Below are positions 11,425 through 23,892 of a stretch of 64,000 nucleotides of DNA, one piece after another. The DNA lies in contig NC_054548.1 of NCBI RefSeq assembly GCF_017654505.1, positions 37,755,545-37,819,544 of the forward strand. Reading direction: 5' to 3'. The notes under the pieces are model-generated. The model was given only the letters and a program-made list of their open reading frames with translations, had not been told where the DNA came from and searched no databases. The translations under genes and the position numbers were made by a program. The DNA is from Polyodon spathula. Its lineage: Eukaryota; Chordata; Actinopteri; Acipenseriformes; Polyodontidae. Each line of letters starts with the position of its first letter. Positions within the stretch are counted from its first letter, which is position 1.

Positions 11425-14400
11425 AGTTCAAATTTATTCTGGGCTTTTCAGAATGGTTACAAAATTTGTGGAAAAAAAACATAACAAAAAAGCACAAAAC
11501 AGCAAAACATAGCATTGAGTTTGTTGATAACTTGATCCAAATCACTGGTAAAACTGGTATAATATATGTGGTATACATTCTTTGTGTGATTGAGGATATA
11601 AGTATCCTTCAATGCTTGTACACTGCATTTTGTTTCCTAAGCTGTTTGGTGTCAAACAACCATTTAATCTAGGACTAATTATTAGCATAATGATAAAGGC
11701 GGAGGTCTTCATTAGCTTTACTTAATTAGGATTAATAAGCTCCCACAAGTGAGTGTCAGTTTTGTAATTATGCACAGATTCTTTTTCATCTTGATACACA
11801 TATAGGGAGGGGGGATTATTAAACACTGTATCCCAAAAGCCCTGTTTGTTTCCTTAACATTCCCATATTTATGTCTGGAAGAAAATTATTCTGAAATTCT
11901 AATGTGTACTTTATGTAGAAAGAAAATTGACTTTAACGGTAATTTCCATAAGGACAATCCTTTTCCTTGGGGAACCTATGTAAATGTAATATTGCATCAT
12001 AAAGGAAGACAAAGAAACAGTGGAAAATATTGAAAGACAGAGGATGCAAGGGGCGAATGGGAACAAAGAAATGTAGGCTGTGCTGTATAAAAATAGGGTT
12101 TAGATTTAAAGTTTTTGAAAATATTTTGTTTATACAGTTTCTAATATCATGACAAATCTTAAAAGATGACAGTAAAATGGTTTTATGAAGAGCTGAGGAA
12201 TAGTGATACTGAAAGAACAATCCTTTGGTTTTTTTTTAATGATTTTTTTTTCCAGCTTCGCAAATAACATTCATTAAAGAAATGGTTCTTTCCAAAAATA
12301 TGATAATCAACATTATTAAAGCAAATGAAGTGTTTCTTAAATGTTGAATCTGTCTGGATCTTAGGCATATTTTGTACTGAGATCTCAATTAATTTACTTA
12401 GTAAAGGTCCTGTTGGTTATCCTCAACTGTGAGTACCAGTTTCAGTGTCCTTTATCATTGATGATAAAAGTGTGTAAAATAATTCTTCGCTTTTGCTGTC
12501 CAAAATGGTTGTGACAAGCTGTCTCTTCAAAAGCTGCGCCGCCACAGAAGATTGCTGGGAGCTGGCTGGTTTTTTTTTTCTTTTTGTTCAGACTACTCAA
12601 GAAGAAAGCCTCTTTAACTAGAGGAGAAGTGTTCATGCCTTTAAACGAGGGATTAACCTGTTCAATCTGTTAGCACTGTGAATCCAGCTCTCCCAGAACT
12701 GCTTAGAAACACATCTCCCTCTGAGAGATGACAGAAATATAGCACAGGTGGCCGACTGGCCCTTTTTGCACACTGGAGTAATTGATAATTTGTGAAATCC
12801 TTTCTCTGTGAAGCTTGCAAGACAACCAGGCCCATGGTGTATTGGGGGTCTTATGCAGTACAGATGTAGAGGAAGGCTTGGTGTCACTCAAGGCGGGATC
12901 TCATTGGTGTGATTGACACATAAAGCAGGGTTTTTTGCCATTCTGATGTTTTCTTTCTCGTGGAGGGACATCTCAGAGGTAAACCTTCTGTGTAATACAA
13001 CCCCTATTGTCATCTTCTAGGGACATTTTCATTCTAATGAAAGTGATCAGTCTTGTGTGCAAATGCCAGGCCTTTTTTCTTTTTTTTTTTTTTTGCTCCT
13101 TGGTATGCACAGAAATTCAATCAGATGCTTAATTACATCTGAACACGAGTTCCTAGCAGCTGGCTTATTCCCTTGTTTGTGACTAAAGGGATTACAAAAA
13201 TAAAATATAATAATGGATTTATATACAGTTCTAAAAGGGGAAATGTTTGCACATCTAACAAATTGAACTTGTGTCTGTTTGGCGCTAGGGATCAATGTGA
13301 ACATGAATATAAGGTGCTTGTAACATTATAGACTTGGGAAACATTTACTATTTGATATAGGCAGGAATTAGAGAGGATTTTGTGTTTTCAAGTGGATGTT
13401 GGGGCTTCTAATTTTTGTAATTAGATTTTAATTTTTAATTACTTGTCAACTAATTGATGAGTCGTTGATGCTATTGGCTCTTTCTAGTCTAGTCAGTGGA
13501 AAACAGGTTAGGAATAATAACAACAACAATACCGGTAACAGCATTCCACTGTAGATAATCTTACTTGAATTCCATCAAGGGGTTTTAGTGATAACATAAG
13601 CCACAATAGGATATTGTAATATATGTCTATTTTACTGTAATGTACTAACCACAAAATGGGTCTAACAGAACAAAGTTCATTTATTTAACTTATTGGCATG
13701 TTTTACCTGTACAAATAAAAATAAGTCACCTTTTTGTCACGCTATTCCTCAGTTGATGCTAATCCACCCGAGCGTTTTTGTAACTTTGATTTTTGTAATT
13801 TAATTGTGTCTTGCAGCAAGCTCATGTTAAGCCCCATATTTGTCTTTCTGAACAAATTTGTGGAACCAACAGGTTTGTTTGTTTTTCTTTTTTTCTTTTT
13901 CATGGTCGCACAAGCCTGGGGCTGAAGTTGGTAGCCCACAGCAACAATATAGGAGACCACTGGTACAAATTCCCAGCAATGATAATACATTTTGAGGTAC
14001 AAAGTTACTTTTTTGTTCTTCGTAGGAAACCATGATAGATGCTACTAAGGGTAGTGTGTAACATGAATAGCATTTTACCTTCCTGCTAAGGGAGTCCAAG
14101 CTTAAAGCAATCAGATATCACTGAACATGTACTATATTTTCAACTGAAGAATTATTTTAATTCAGAACGATATGATTCTAAAAATATTACTTGCCAAAAG
14201 AGACGACTGTGGACATGTTAACTGTAGTACAGTACATACTTTTAAATCTGGTACGTATTGTAGCAGTATATCAAATTCCCCATTAACGACCCAACAGCAA
14301 AATTAAATCAAAATGTTACCCATGCACAGAACTGCGTAAAACGTAAAAGTCAATGCAATTTAGCAAAAGATTAAAAAAATTTGAAATTAGTTTCCAGAAT

Positions 14401-14877
14401 TAAAACAGTATCCACAGTCAGTATTCAAAATTGCAGAATATAGTGCTAGATAAGACCCTAATGTCGCAGTTCACTGCAAATGAAAATGCACAAAAGCAAC
14501 TAAATATCAAAAGTACATCACAGTAAACTGTTTAATAATTAACTGTTTTACATTACAGTAGCTGGTCTCGTTCGCTTTGTTGTTGCTGCATTTTTGTCAG
14601 GTAAAACTGGAGGCTGTGTAACTGCACAATAAAGACAGATTGATTTGCGCATGCGAGAAAAAACAAACAAATGCGGGCTGTGACGGATAATCAAATAAAT
14701 TGTAACATTGGAGGGATGGGCTTTGTATGAGAAAACTGGTGATGGTCGGAAATCGTGTGTGATGGGAAAGTGTATTAATTTGTTACAGATATCTAATGGG
14801 AATTGATTGGTTTCTTAATATAAAGACTGTAAAAAGCGACTGACATGTATCTGAATGGTGTATATCCAAGTGCTGAC
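11425..14877. other. Intergenic or intronic sequence, no gene seen
   Basis: No recognisable coding frame. A higher-complexity block at about 12640-12960 contains TGATTGACA and TGACAG motifs and could be regulatory. Overlapping frames near 13734-14099 run on both strands and show no domain; they look like chance frames. Confidence 0.5.
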
Positions 14878-14893
14878 TGTGTGTGTGTGTGTG

Positions 14894-14948
<55 letters not shown>

Positions 14949-14988
14949 GATTATTATATATATATATATTATATATAATATAAAAAAA
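14878..14988. repeat. GT then TA compound microsatellite
   Basis: A short GT run passes into a long TA array, then into interrupted TA-rich sequence. The encoded alternating Ile-Tyr frame is an artefact. Confidence 0.95.
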
Positions 14989-16469
14989 ATGTTATTCATT
15001 TTTTATTTATGGTCAATTTGAGTGGCTTTTAGCATGAAAAGGCGATTTACCTATCCTTTTTAGCCTGGCCATATTTTTGCTGCGCAATAGCACAAGGAAT
15101 GTGCGTGCTTAATTATATTTAGCTTGCATATTTCATAAGTGTTTTTGAATTATTAAATACCAAACTAGTGGAAGAGTCACAATTAGATAGATACTTTTAC
15201 ATCTATACTGTATTAGGGGGTTAAATATGTATTAGTTGTTATTGCAAGACTCTGGAATATGAATCACATAACTAGCCTAATTGAGTCTGCTTCTATGTTT
15301 TAACATATAGAGTAGTCAATATGCTTTTCTGCCATAGAGACTTCTGTTTAAAGCAATGCCTTCAGACATGAAGACATTTAACTGTAAAATCAATTGCTGC
15401 AATAGTAGTGATAGATTACCAAAAATATAAATGGTTTGTATTGCATATGTTGTGGTAGTGGCAATATATTGATTTTTTTTTTTTTTTAATTCACTAAAAT
15501 TATTATTTTTTTCTGTGTTAATGTTAAATCCAATAAGAACGTGGCAGCCAGGTCTTCACAATGTGCTTTTCATGATACATGTAGCTATAGTGCTCTCTTG
15601 TGGTTGACAGCACTTAAAGGTTTAACATCAAATACTATGGTGGTGTCTCCTGGTGGATATTTTAGCAATGGCCAACACTATTTTATTTTGGTCTGCTACT
15701 GTAATTGTGAAGAAAAACAAATAAGCCAATTCAAGTTAAGTGAGTGTTTTCTATTGATCCAATTTCTGTAAAACTGTATTTAGATTGTATATGCCAGCTG
15801 GGTGCCATGCATCCATGTTCAGGCTATGGCAACCTAAGTGCTCTTGATCTCTGACCTGGGTTTATTATATCAATTGTTCACCACTAAGTACCTATAGAAA
15901 AAGACAATCCCACTATAGCAAATTAAATATGGTCAGTGTTTTATAGAAAAATAAGTCATACAGTCATACACAAAAGATATCGGGGCATACCCAAGACTGT
16001 GCCTGGTTAACTGGTCTGATGGGCTATATTTTGATCTGGGACTGAGAAACAAAGTATATATATTATTGAATTATTTTGCCATCTTGTGGATGTTACAAAA
16101 CTGCAATTTGTACCTTTTGTCCACGAAGTCTTTATTATACTAAGCATATGTTTTACAGTTACATATATTTCACTATTCTTTGTAACAGCCCAGAATTAAT
16201 CCAGCTGATAATAATGTGTAGGTTCAACCTAATAAACAACAAGGGTTGAGAGCTGATACTGTACGTACAACACCACAACCCAAAAAAAAAAAAACTATTT
16301 TGGTATCAATGCACATGCACTATCCCATAATCAAATGTTACACCAGCATATGTCTTTATGTCTGTATGTGCAGTATAATATGTTGTGCTGTTAACAAGCC
16401 AGAAATTGTACCACAAGGTGGTGACATTTTCCTTGGTAGGGATTCAAGACACATTACAAAGTAATTATA

Positions 16470-16472
<3 letters not shown>
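14989..16472. other. Intergenic sequence with one short dispersed repeat
   Basis: No gene is recognised. A block at about 15945-16015 (AATAAGTCATAC, then GGGGCATACCCAAGACTG) recurs in the same orientation at about 37205-37275, so a short dispersed repeat is present. Its class is unknown. Confidence 0.5.

Positions 16473-16547
<75 letters not shown>
16473..16547. repeat. TA microsatellite abutting the Tc1 left end
   Basis: An essentially pure TA array ends exactly where the transposon terminus begins. Tc1 elements insert at TA, so the array is either the target or an expansion of the duplicated TA. Confidence 0.95.
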
Positions 16548-16552
<5 letters not shown>

Positions 16553-16733
16553 CTGTGCAATAGTTTTAGGCAGGTGTGAAAAAATGCTGTAAAATTAAGA
16601 ATGCTTTCAAAAATAGACATGTTAATAGTTTATATTTATCAATTAACTAAATGCAAAGTGAGTGAACAGAAGAAAAATCTAAATCAAATCCATATTTGGT
16701 GTGACCACCCTTTGCCTTCAAAACAGCATAAAT
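16548..16733 (+). repeat. Left terminal inverted repeat of Tc1 element
   Basis: It contains TTTTAGGCAGGTGTGAAAAA near the tip and GGTGTGACCACCCTTTGCCT at the inner end. Both are found inverted in the right repeat. Long inverted repeats of this size occur in several fish Tc1 families. Confidence 0.9.
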
Positions 16734-16969
16734 TTGTCTAGTACACTTGTACAAAGTCAGGAATTTTGTAGGCATATAGTCTGGTGTATGATTAAACAAT
16801 TATACCAAACAGGTGCTAATGATCATTAATTCAATATGTAGGTTGGAACACAATCATTAACTGAAACAGAAACAGCTGTGTAGGAGGAATAAAACTGGGT
16901 GAGGAACAGCCAAACTTAGCTAACAAGGCAATGTTGCTGAAGACAGTTTACTGTCAAAAGTCATACACC

Positions 16970-17990
16970 ATGGCAAGACAGCACAGCAACAAGACACAAG
17001 GTAATTATACTGCATCAGAAAGGTCTCTCCCAGGCAGAAATTTCAAGGCAGACAGGGGTTTCCAGATGTGCTGTCCCAGCTCTTTTGAAGAAGCACAAAG
17101 AAACGGGCAACGTTGAGGACCGTAGACGCAGTGGTCGGCCAAGGAAACTTACTGCAGCAGATGAAAGACACATCATGCTTACTTCCCTTCGCAATCGGAA
17201 GATGTCCAGCATTGCCATCAGCTCAGAATTGGCAGAAAACAGTGGGACCCTGGTACATCCATCTACTTTCCAGAGAAGTCTGGTCAGAAGTGGCCTTCAT
17301 GGAAGACATGCGGCCAAAAAGCCATACCTCCGACGTGGAAACAAAGCCAAGCGACTCAACTATGCACAAAAACACAGGAACTGGGGTGCAGAAAAATGGC
17401 AGCAGGTGCTCTGGACTGATGAGTCAAAATTTGAAATATTTGGCTGTAGCAGAAGGCAGTTTGTTCGCCGAAGGGCTGGAGAGCAGTACACAAATGAGTG
17501 TCTGCAGGCAACAGTGAAGCATGGTGGAGGTTCCTTGCAAGTTTGGGGCATTTCTGCAAATGGAGTTGGGGATTTGATCAGAATTAATGGTCTCCTCAAT
17601 GCTGAGAAGTACAGGCAGATACTTATCCATCATGCAATACCATCAGGGAGGCATCTGATTGGCCCCAAATTTATTCCACAACATGACAACGACCCCAAAC
17701 ATACAGCGAATGTCATTAAGAACTATCTTCAGCGTAAAGAAGAACAAGGAGTCCTGGAAGTGATGGTATGGCCCCCACAGAGCCCTGATATCAACATCAT
17801 CGAGTCTGTCTAGGATTACATGAAGAGAGAGAAGCAGCTGAGGCTGCCTAAATCCACAGAAGAACTGTGGTTAGTTCTCCAAGATGTTTGGGCCAACCTA
17901 CGTGCCGAGTTCCTTCAAAAACTGTGTGCAAGTGTACCTAGAAGAATTGATGCTGTTTTGAAGGCAAAGGGTGGTCACACCAAATATTGA
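16970..17990 (+). pseudogene. Tc1-type transposase, two disabling changes
   Basis: This would encode a cut-and-paste transposase of about 340 residues acting on the flanking inverted repeats. The first ATG (16970) opens a frame starting MARQHSNKTQ. A one-base shift at about 17000 moves it into the main frame, which begins with a helix-turn-helix segment (GLSQAEISRQTGVSRCAV). The GRPR-type linker follows (RRRSGRPRKLTAADE). The DDE domain shows the first Asp in VLWTDESKFE, the second in QHDNDPKHTA and a Glu in SPDINIIESV. A TAG at 17811-17813 replaces the Trp expected after ESV. The frame then stays open to a normal-looking TGA at 17988, ending inside the right inverted repeat. Only these two lesions are seen, so the copy is fairly young but unlikely to be active. 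Confidence 0.93.
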
Positions 17991-18124
17991 TTTGATGTAG
18001 ATTTTTCTTCTGTTCACTCACTTTGCATTTTGTTAATTGATAAATATAAACTATTAACATGTCTATTTTTGAAAGCATTCTTACTTTACAGCATTTTTTC
18101 ACAACCTGCCTAAAAACTTTTGCT
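17950..18124 (+). repeat. Right terminal inverted repeat of Tc1 element
   Basis: It is the inverted partner of 16548-16733. The last transposase codons lie inside it (AAGGCAAAGGGTGGTCACAC). The outer tip is degraded into TA-rich sequence. Confidence 0.9.
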
Positions 18125-18195
18125 ATATATTATATAAAATCTTATATATAGAATATATATATATAATACTTATATATATATATATAATATATATC
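18121..18195. repeat. Interrupted TA-rich tract at Tc1 right end
   Basis: TATATA runs broken by AATAC and AAAATC follow the truncated right terminus of the Tc1 element. Together with 16473-16547 this shows that the transposon sits inside TA microsatellite sequence. Confidence 0.9.
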
Positions 18196-18210
18196 ACTGG
18201 GTTGAAAACA

Positions 18211-18280
18211 CAGAACCTGGTACCCACCGTGAAAAACACCCGGATACCATGGGTGGCACTTTTTGTGGGTATGGTACCAC
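18211..18280. repeat. Short imperfect inverted repeat
   Basis: GGTACCCACCGTGAAAAAC on the left and CACTTTTTGTGGGTATGGTACC-type sequence on the right are imperfect reverse complements with shared GGTACC ends. They could form a hairpin. No function is inferred; it may be the remnant of a small inverted-repeat element. Confidence 0.5.
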
Positions 18281-18439
18281 AAAAGCACATATATTACTAT
18301 TTTATCGTGTATATATTTATGATCCTTATCAAATGTGTATATAAATCAGGAAAGTTCAGACATCTGGTTTGAATAAGTCATGTCAACTTATGTCAATACA
18401 TTTACGCAAAGTACGACACCCTAAGAAACACTGAACAGC

Positions 18440-18602
<163 letters not shown>

Positions 18603-18976
18603 GTACACCACTCACAATACTTATTTATTTGATCTTTTTGGTAAGAAACTATCTGCTCAATAACTGTAGATAAAGCACTCCGTATTAAAAGACACACGGT
18701 TATTATTATTAATAGATACTTATGAGTTATCACTGACATGATGTTATGTTGTTTTCTTTCCGATTTAGTTCGCGAGTCACCACAGTTAATTATTATGTAC
18801 TAGCCGCTAATGCAAAGCTTGTTTTAACGTTGTCTATATAATTACGCTTCCAGATACCTGCCCTTACAACTAACTGCATTGCATTGTCTCAATTTAATAA
18901 TCAATATCTGGGTAGTAAAAAGAAACCCTGGTCGGGTAATTTAACAGTAGAACTGCCAGGTGGGTCACTTTGGCCC

Positions 18977-19456
18977 TGTGGCAAAGTGGTTTATTGTAGA
19001 CAGGTGCAGGGGTGATGCGGTGTGTGAAAGAAGCAGACAGAGAATTGTAATCCAGTCAAAAATGTTTTTATTTTATTTCCAGGTCTTGTGACCAATAGTT
19101 CCCTGGCAATACGCACCAATGTGTACAGCACGGGGTATAAAACAGAACAGACAGTCCCAAATAATAAACAAATATCCTTTGCAAGACAATTACAAACAAA
19201 CAAAAACACAACCCTCACTGTTTTAAGTAGTAATACACTTTTCACAGTCCTTCTGGTTTTACTCACTATAAACCAATGCAAAGGAATAAATTATGATTCT
19301 CCATCCCCCTTATATGCTGTGGTAAACAAATACCGCTGCCTTTACAATCTGCAGCTGCTACATTGTTTCCCTTCCAGGTCAATACGTTCTCGCAACAGAG
19401 TCTTGCCTTCTTCCAGACTGACCGGCTTCCCGACCCTGGGAAAGAACTGTCAGGCC
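18977..19456 (-). mobile_element. Truncated LTR, same family as 2975-3772
   Basis: On the plus strand it starts TGTGGCAAAGTGG like the LTR at 2975. It shares blocks such as CTGCAGCTGCTAC, CAGTCTTGCCTTCTTCCAG-type sequence and GAACTGTCAGGCCA with it. It stops at the TA array near 19456, so about 90 bp of the LTR start (minus-strand 5' end) are missing. No target duplication can be checked. Confidence 0.75.
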
Positions 19457-19478
19457 ATATATATCTATATATCTATCG

Positions 19479-19523
<45 letters not shown>
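19456..19523. repeat. TA microsatellite truncating an LTR
   Basis: TA-rich sequence begins immediately after GTCAGGCCA of the LTR and continues as a pure array to 19523. Confidence 0.9.
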
Positions 19524-19529
<6 letters not shown>

Positions 19530-21446
19530 AAATTAATGCAACTGCCGCAGGTGCCCTTCTAATTTGATGCAATGCCCCTCATCTATTCATGGCCACTATG
19601 GCTGCACTGCCCTTTCAACTACAGCAAACAGAGACACCTATTAGAAGGTGTTAGGATCCAAACAGTAACATGATTTGTGTGGTTCAGTCACATCAGTGGT
19701 GAAAAAACAGACAACGAACATGACCCTTTGAAACACCTGGATTTCTACAGTGCGTAAAATGCCATATCAGGAAAAGACCAGAAAAAAACCTAGACCTTGT
19801 ACAGTCTGCAAATCCCCCCTCTCCCCCCCGCCCCCCCAAACAACGGCAGGCTTATTTTTCCAGGTCAGTAGTTTAGAAACGTTTACGATACAGGTGGTTT
19901 TCTTTCAGGTTTAAAAAACACATTTACCGTCACTAACTTGAATATGTTTCAACTGTCATTATCCTCTTACTTCAATGTATTTATTTTTACCTCAACAAAA
20001 GTAAAACAGCAGGAAATCATTGTTTTTATCATTGTTTGTCCATTATATGATAAAAACACGTTTTAGTTTTTTCAGTTCATCCACAAATGTAACACAGTTA
20101 AGGCCATTGCTCAGTGGATCGGATAACGCATCTGAATTTAACGTGCGTCTAAACAGAAAAAAACGATCATGTGCATTCCCTATTGCGCCTTGCACACTGA
20201 GTCCGCAATTGTCGTACGACGGTGATGCGTCTGTTTTGGAATTAAAACAAGTTCGATTTGATCCCATTTGACGTTCATTAAAAAATACAATGACCAATGA
20301 AAAACAACTGGGAAGACATGTGAATTCTTGCAGTTCCCTGAACAATATAGAAAGTCTAATCTACTTTTGCCTAAAGTAAAAAAAAAAAAAAAAGTGCTAG
20401 GTATTCATTTGATTTTACTACTGTACTGTATACTACATGTGCATCTGTACAGAGAACACGTTAATGTTATTTCAGCACAATGATTTATACATTTAAAATA
20501 TACTGAGCACTCAGGGCTTGAATTTCAGCGCGGGATTTTGGGAATCGCACATTTTCCAAGTTGCTCCTGCATATCTGCAACTTTCAGTGCGGGAAAATAA
20601 AGATATTTTAAGACACCAAGCTACTGCGTTTTTCAACAAATTTAGAATGCCGGAAACGCTACAACAATATATAAGGAAGTGGGTGTCAGTGATGAAATAA
20701 TTCTGAGTAGTTAAAATAAATAAATAAATAAATAAATAAAAGTAGTGCTGGATATTTTAAGTGCCGCAAGACTTTATTCTGTCGTGCATGATTCTCGGTA
20801 GCTGTCTTTAAGGATTATAGAAACTCAGTAGACTGCAGTATGTAAACAGTTTAGAAAAAAAAAAAAGACAATATTAAGTCTACTGTTGTTTTGCAAGCAG
20901 TGACTTTTGCTTTAACTCTTAAAACTCAGCCCCATTCATTTTGGTGCGCCAGTGCACCGAAGGCTACGCACATATTACTCAGGCACAGTAAAAGCCACCC
21001 ACCTGGCTTGTTTAAAAGTACAGACTCGGGGCTTTCCAAAGACGTATTCAGTGTGTGTATGCGGTACTGGGAGCCGGAACTACGATCGCCTGAAGTTAAG
21101 CCTCTCATCATGTGAGAGTTCACAGCTTCGGTTTCATTTTGAGTCTACTGCTCCGTCATTGAAGCAGCTAGACTGAAGGGGGCGGTATCATTGGAAAGCT
21201 TAGAAGCTCATCTGCCCCTGTTCATTTCATACTGAGGTTCAACGGTTCATTGTTTTTTGAGCCATCTATGATACAATATATATAGCAGTGACCAAACATG
21301 ATTATTTTGGAAATTTTTTTGGAAGTTTTTTTTTACATATATTCTCATGTCTACCAGTTATAGTATGCCTGATCCTGTTGCAACTTATGTCACAGTTGAA
21401 TAACCAGTGAAGACCGTGATAATACCTACATAAGTGCTGACTACGC

Positions 21447-21491
<45 letters not shown>

Positions 21492-22633
21492 GACCTTATT
21501 TGCCAAAATATTGCCCTGGTTAGGTTCTTAAGTCCCCATGTTCCCACACACACAATGGGTCAGGATTGGGTAAAACAAGCTTTATTGTTCTCAACAGGGT
21601 ATCAGGTAATATTTAAAAGCCACAGCACACAATCAACTAAAGTTCTAAAAACGTATAAGGGAGCACCAAAAAAAAAAAAAAAAAAGCACACTTTGGCAGT
21701 CCCCTCCTGTCGGTAATCTCTAAAAAAATATTAAAAAAAAAAACTAATCATCCCTGAAAAATAATTGAGAAAGAAAGGTCCAATGGGGGAGGTGGAATTT
21801 AATCTTATTTTGGCGTAATTAAATTGATAATGTATAGGACTATATAGAGTATCCAAGCTGTGGAAAATGTTGGTAGTAGCAGCCCATATTTAATTTGTAG
21901 TTTTTGATTGATTGATGGTTTGATTCTTGCAAGTAAACAGCTTTTGTCTCAGTATTTATTTTGTACAATTTAGAACATTGTAATTGTTTAATTACTGTTG
22001 GCTTATTACTCCCCAGAAGATTTTACCAATGATGCAGACAGAGGTACAGCTAGAAAAAACAGTACAGTTCTTCTTGACACTTCTTATGTTTGGCAAGTAG
22101 AGTACTTATATGTAAGTACATGCTTTTGATTAGTATTGTACCATTTTGATGGAGGGTGGTTTTCAAGTGAAAGATGCAATTGTAGAGAACATCTGATGAA
22201 TACTTAAAGTCAATACAGGGCACTTGGGGAAAAACTTAATGATACACTTGTTTTCAGTGTTTGATAATACTTATATATTAACTCTCAAATGCCCTTTATA
22301 AAACACCTGACCACTGCATAGGGCTGTAATACCAATGCATTTTGGCTATTACTATGCCACATGTATAGTACAGTAATCATTCAGTCTAACTCATTTTTTT
22401 TTATCGTGTATGTACTGAAGGTGAAGAGAATTTCTGCAATATTGCGTGTTGCTTGCAAAAGACCTCTTGTCCAATCCCTCTGCCTCCGTTACATCACATC
22501 ATTATGACTGACTGTATGTGATTCTACCAAGGTTCCTGCAACCAGGAAATAATGCATAGAACAAATTACATTTTTCATATGAAGATTATGATTTCTAAGT
22601 ATTGTCATTGAGTATATAGTAATCTTTATACAT
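19524..22633. other. Intergenic sequence, no supported gene
   Basis: The stretch contains a C-rich tract near 19817-19840, a TAAA microsatellite at 20713-20741, poly(T) at 21451-21483 and poly(A) near 21668-21686. A block at about 20511 (CAGGGCTTGAATTTCAGCGC) has the look of a hAT-type terminus but no partner was found. The frames at 20020-20345 and 20891-21176 overlap on both strands and have no recognisable domain. Confidence 0.45.
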
Positions 22634-22870
22634 AACCTTTCATAGTGGACCACCATCACAAAGCGATTTACAAGATACAAGACTAGGGTGTGTGAACTAT
22701 GCAGCATGTGCAGAGTCACTTACAACAACGTCTCACCTGAAAGACGAAGCCCAAGGAGGTTAAGTGACTTGCTCAGTGTCACACAATGAGTCAGTGACTG
22801 AGTTGGGATTTGAACCAACCTCCTGGTTGCAAGCCTGTGTCTGTAACCACTGGACCACACAGCCTCCTTA
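22634..22870 (-). repeat. tRNA-derived SINE with MIR-like core
   Basis: On the minus strand, GGAGGCTGTGTGGTCCAGTG begins a tRNA-like head with A box TGGTCCAGTGG (22848-22858). The B box GGTTCAAATCC (22806-22816) follows at normal spacing. Then comes a MIR/CORE-like stretch with GTGTGACACTGAGCAAGTCA and CTTAACCTCCTTGGGC, and a 3' part with AAATCGCTTTGTGATGG that resembles a LINE2-type tail. This order is diagnostic of MIR-like SINEs. Transcription would be by RNA polymerase III. The copy appears full length and moderately diverged. Confidence 0.85.
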
Positions 22871-23639
22871 AATTACCAACTATCATTGATTTGGTAATTT
22901 CATAACCAAAAATGTATGACAAGTGTATTCATGTTATTAATGATACTTTATTTAAACCATCTACAGTATAAATCAAAATTTTCCAGATACAGTTTTGATT
23001 TGAATAAAAATTACATGGGAAATAGTAAATACAGTTTCACAGTTTGCAGAAATACACAATGTTCAAGAAGACATTCAACTAGGAAAAGACAAGGATGTCT
23101 GATTAATGGCAATGTCTAGCAGTCTGGGCAGTCACAAAAATGAAGAAAATCATTTGTGACAATCAATGGCTTAGAGTTATCACTTTCTGTTAAGTGATTA
23201 AAATGAAAACATTGTTTGATGTGTAATTTGTATGCACTGTTTTCAAGATATTGTTACGATTTTAGTGCATGTTATAGTTAAAAGGTATACTTGTAGTAAT
23301 AGATCATGCAAACAAACAGAAGTAAGATACACAAGCAAATGTTTCACCGATGTTACAGAATGAGGTGTAAGAAGAAAAGTACAGCAATGTTTTATGTTGT
23401 TACCATAATTAAAAATACCCCAAACCTAGGCTCACATTCTATAGGCCTCATTTACGAAAGGGTGCTAAACTATGGTGCGCGATAATTGCAATTAGTGTGC
23501 ATGTTAATGATTTCCATATGTACTATTGCAATGTTATTAAATATTGTGTGCGACACTTGTCATGTTATAACTCGCATTCAATTTAGTACTGTGCTGGTGC
23601 TTCCAGCACTCGTAGCAATTATTTGCTTTACCTTTTTAT

Positions 23640-23880
23640 TTTAATCTCCTCACTCTATCCCATTCTTTCACCCTGAACACACAACCCCGAGTGGGTGAAA
23701 ATGTGCACCTTTTATACATTTGTACCGGGACTTGATTGCTAATCAGTCATTCAATTGGAGTCTCGGTACATCTGCACGTGAATTAATTAGTGCACTCCCG
23801 TGACACGCATTATACACATTTTATCTGCACGTGAAGTGATGTGTAATCCTCGTGCCTAAATACACATCTATATTTTACAT
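23640..23880 (-). mobile_element. LTR fragment, same family as 61267-61899
   Basis: The reverse complement of this block aligns with about 61385-61620. Shared segments include AATTCACGTGCAG, GTACCGAGACTCCAATTGAA and GGCACGAGGATT. The TATA-like box is also kept (ATAAAAGGTGCAC here, CATAAAAGCAGC in the other copy). Both LTR ends are missing. Confidence 0.75.
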
Positions 23881-23892
23881 TACTTACTACTA

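Larger units (their letters stand above)
16548..18124 (+). mobile_element. Tc1-type DNA transposon, nearly complete
   Basis: Inverted repeats of about 175-186 bp (16548-16733 and 17950-18124) flank one transposase gene. The outer left end reads CAGAACTGTGCAATAGTTTT. The right end matches the start of that repeat inward of TTTTAGGCAGG but lacks the outermost dozen bases seen in another copy at 34709, being replaced by TA-rich sequence. The total length of about 1.58 kb is normal for the family. A second fragment of the same family lies at 34536-34709. Confidence 0.95.

Noticed and set aside
13734..14099. Four overlapping frames on both strands as a candidate exon
   Set aside because: They overlap in mutually exclusive frames, include a T-rich tract, and none has plausible splice borders with protein similarity that I recognise.
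21050..21120. Possible 5S rRNA-like fragment (CGCCTGAAGTTAAGCC)
   Set aside because: Only a short stretch resembles the internal promoter region. The rest of a 120-nt 5S gene is not present.
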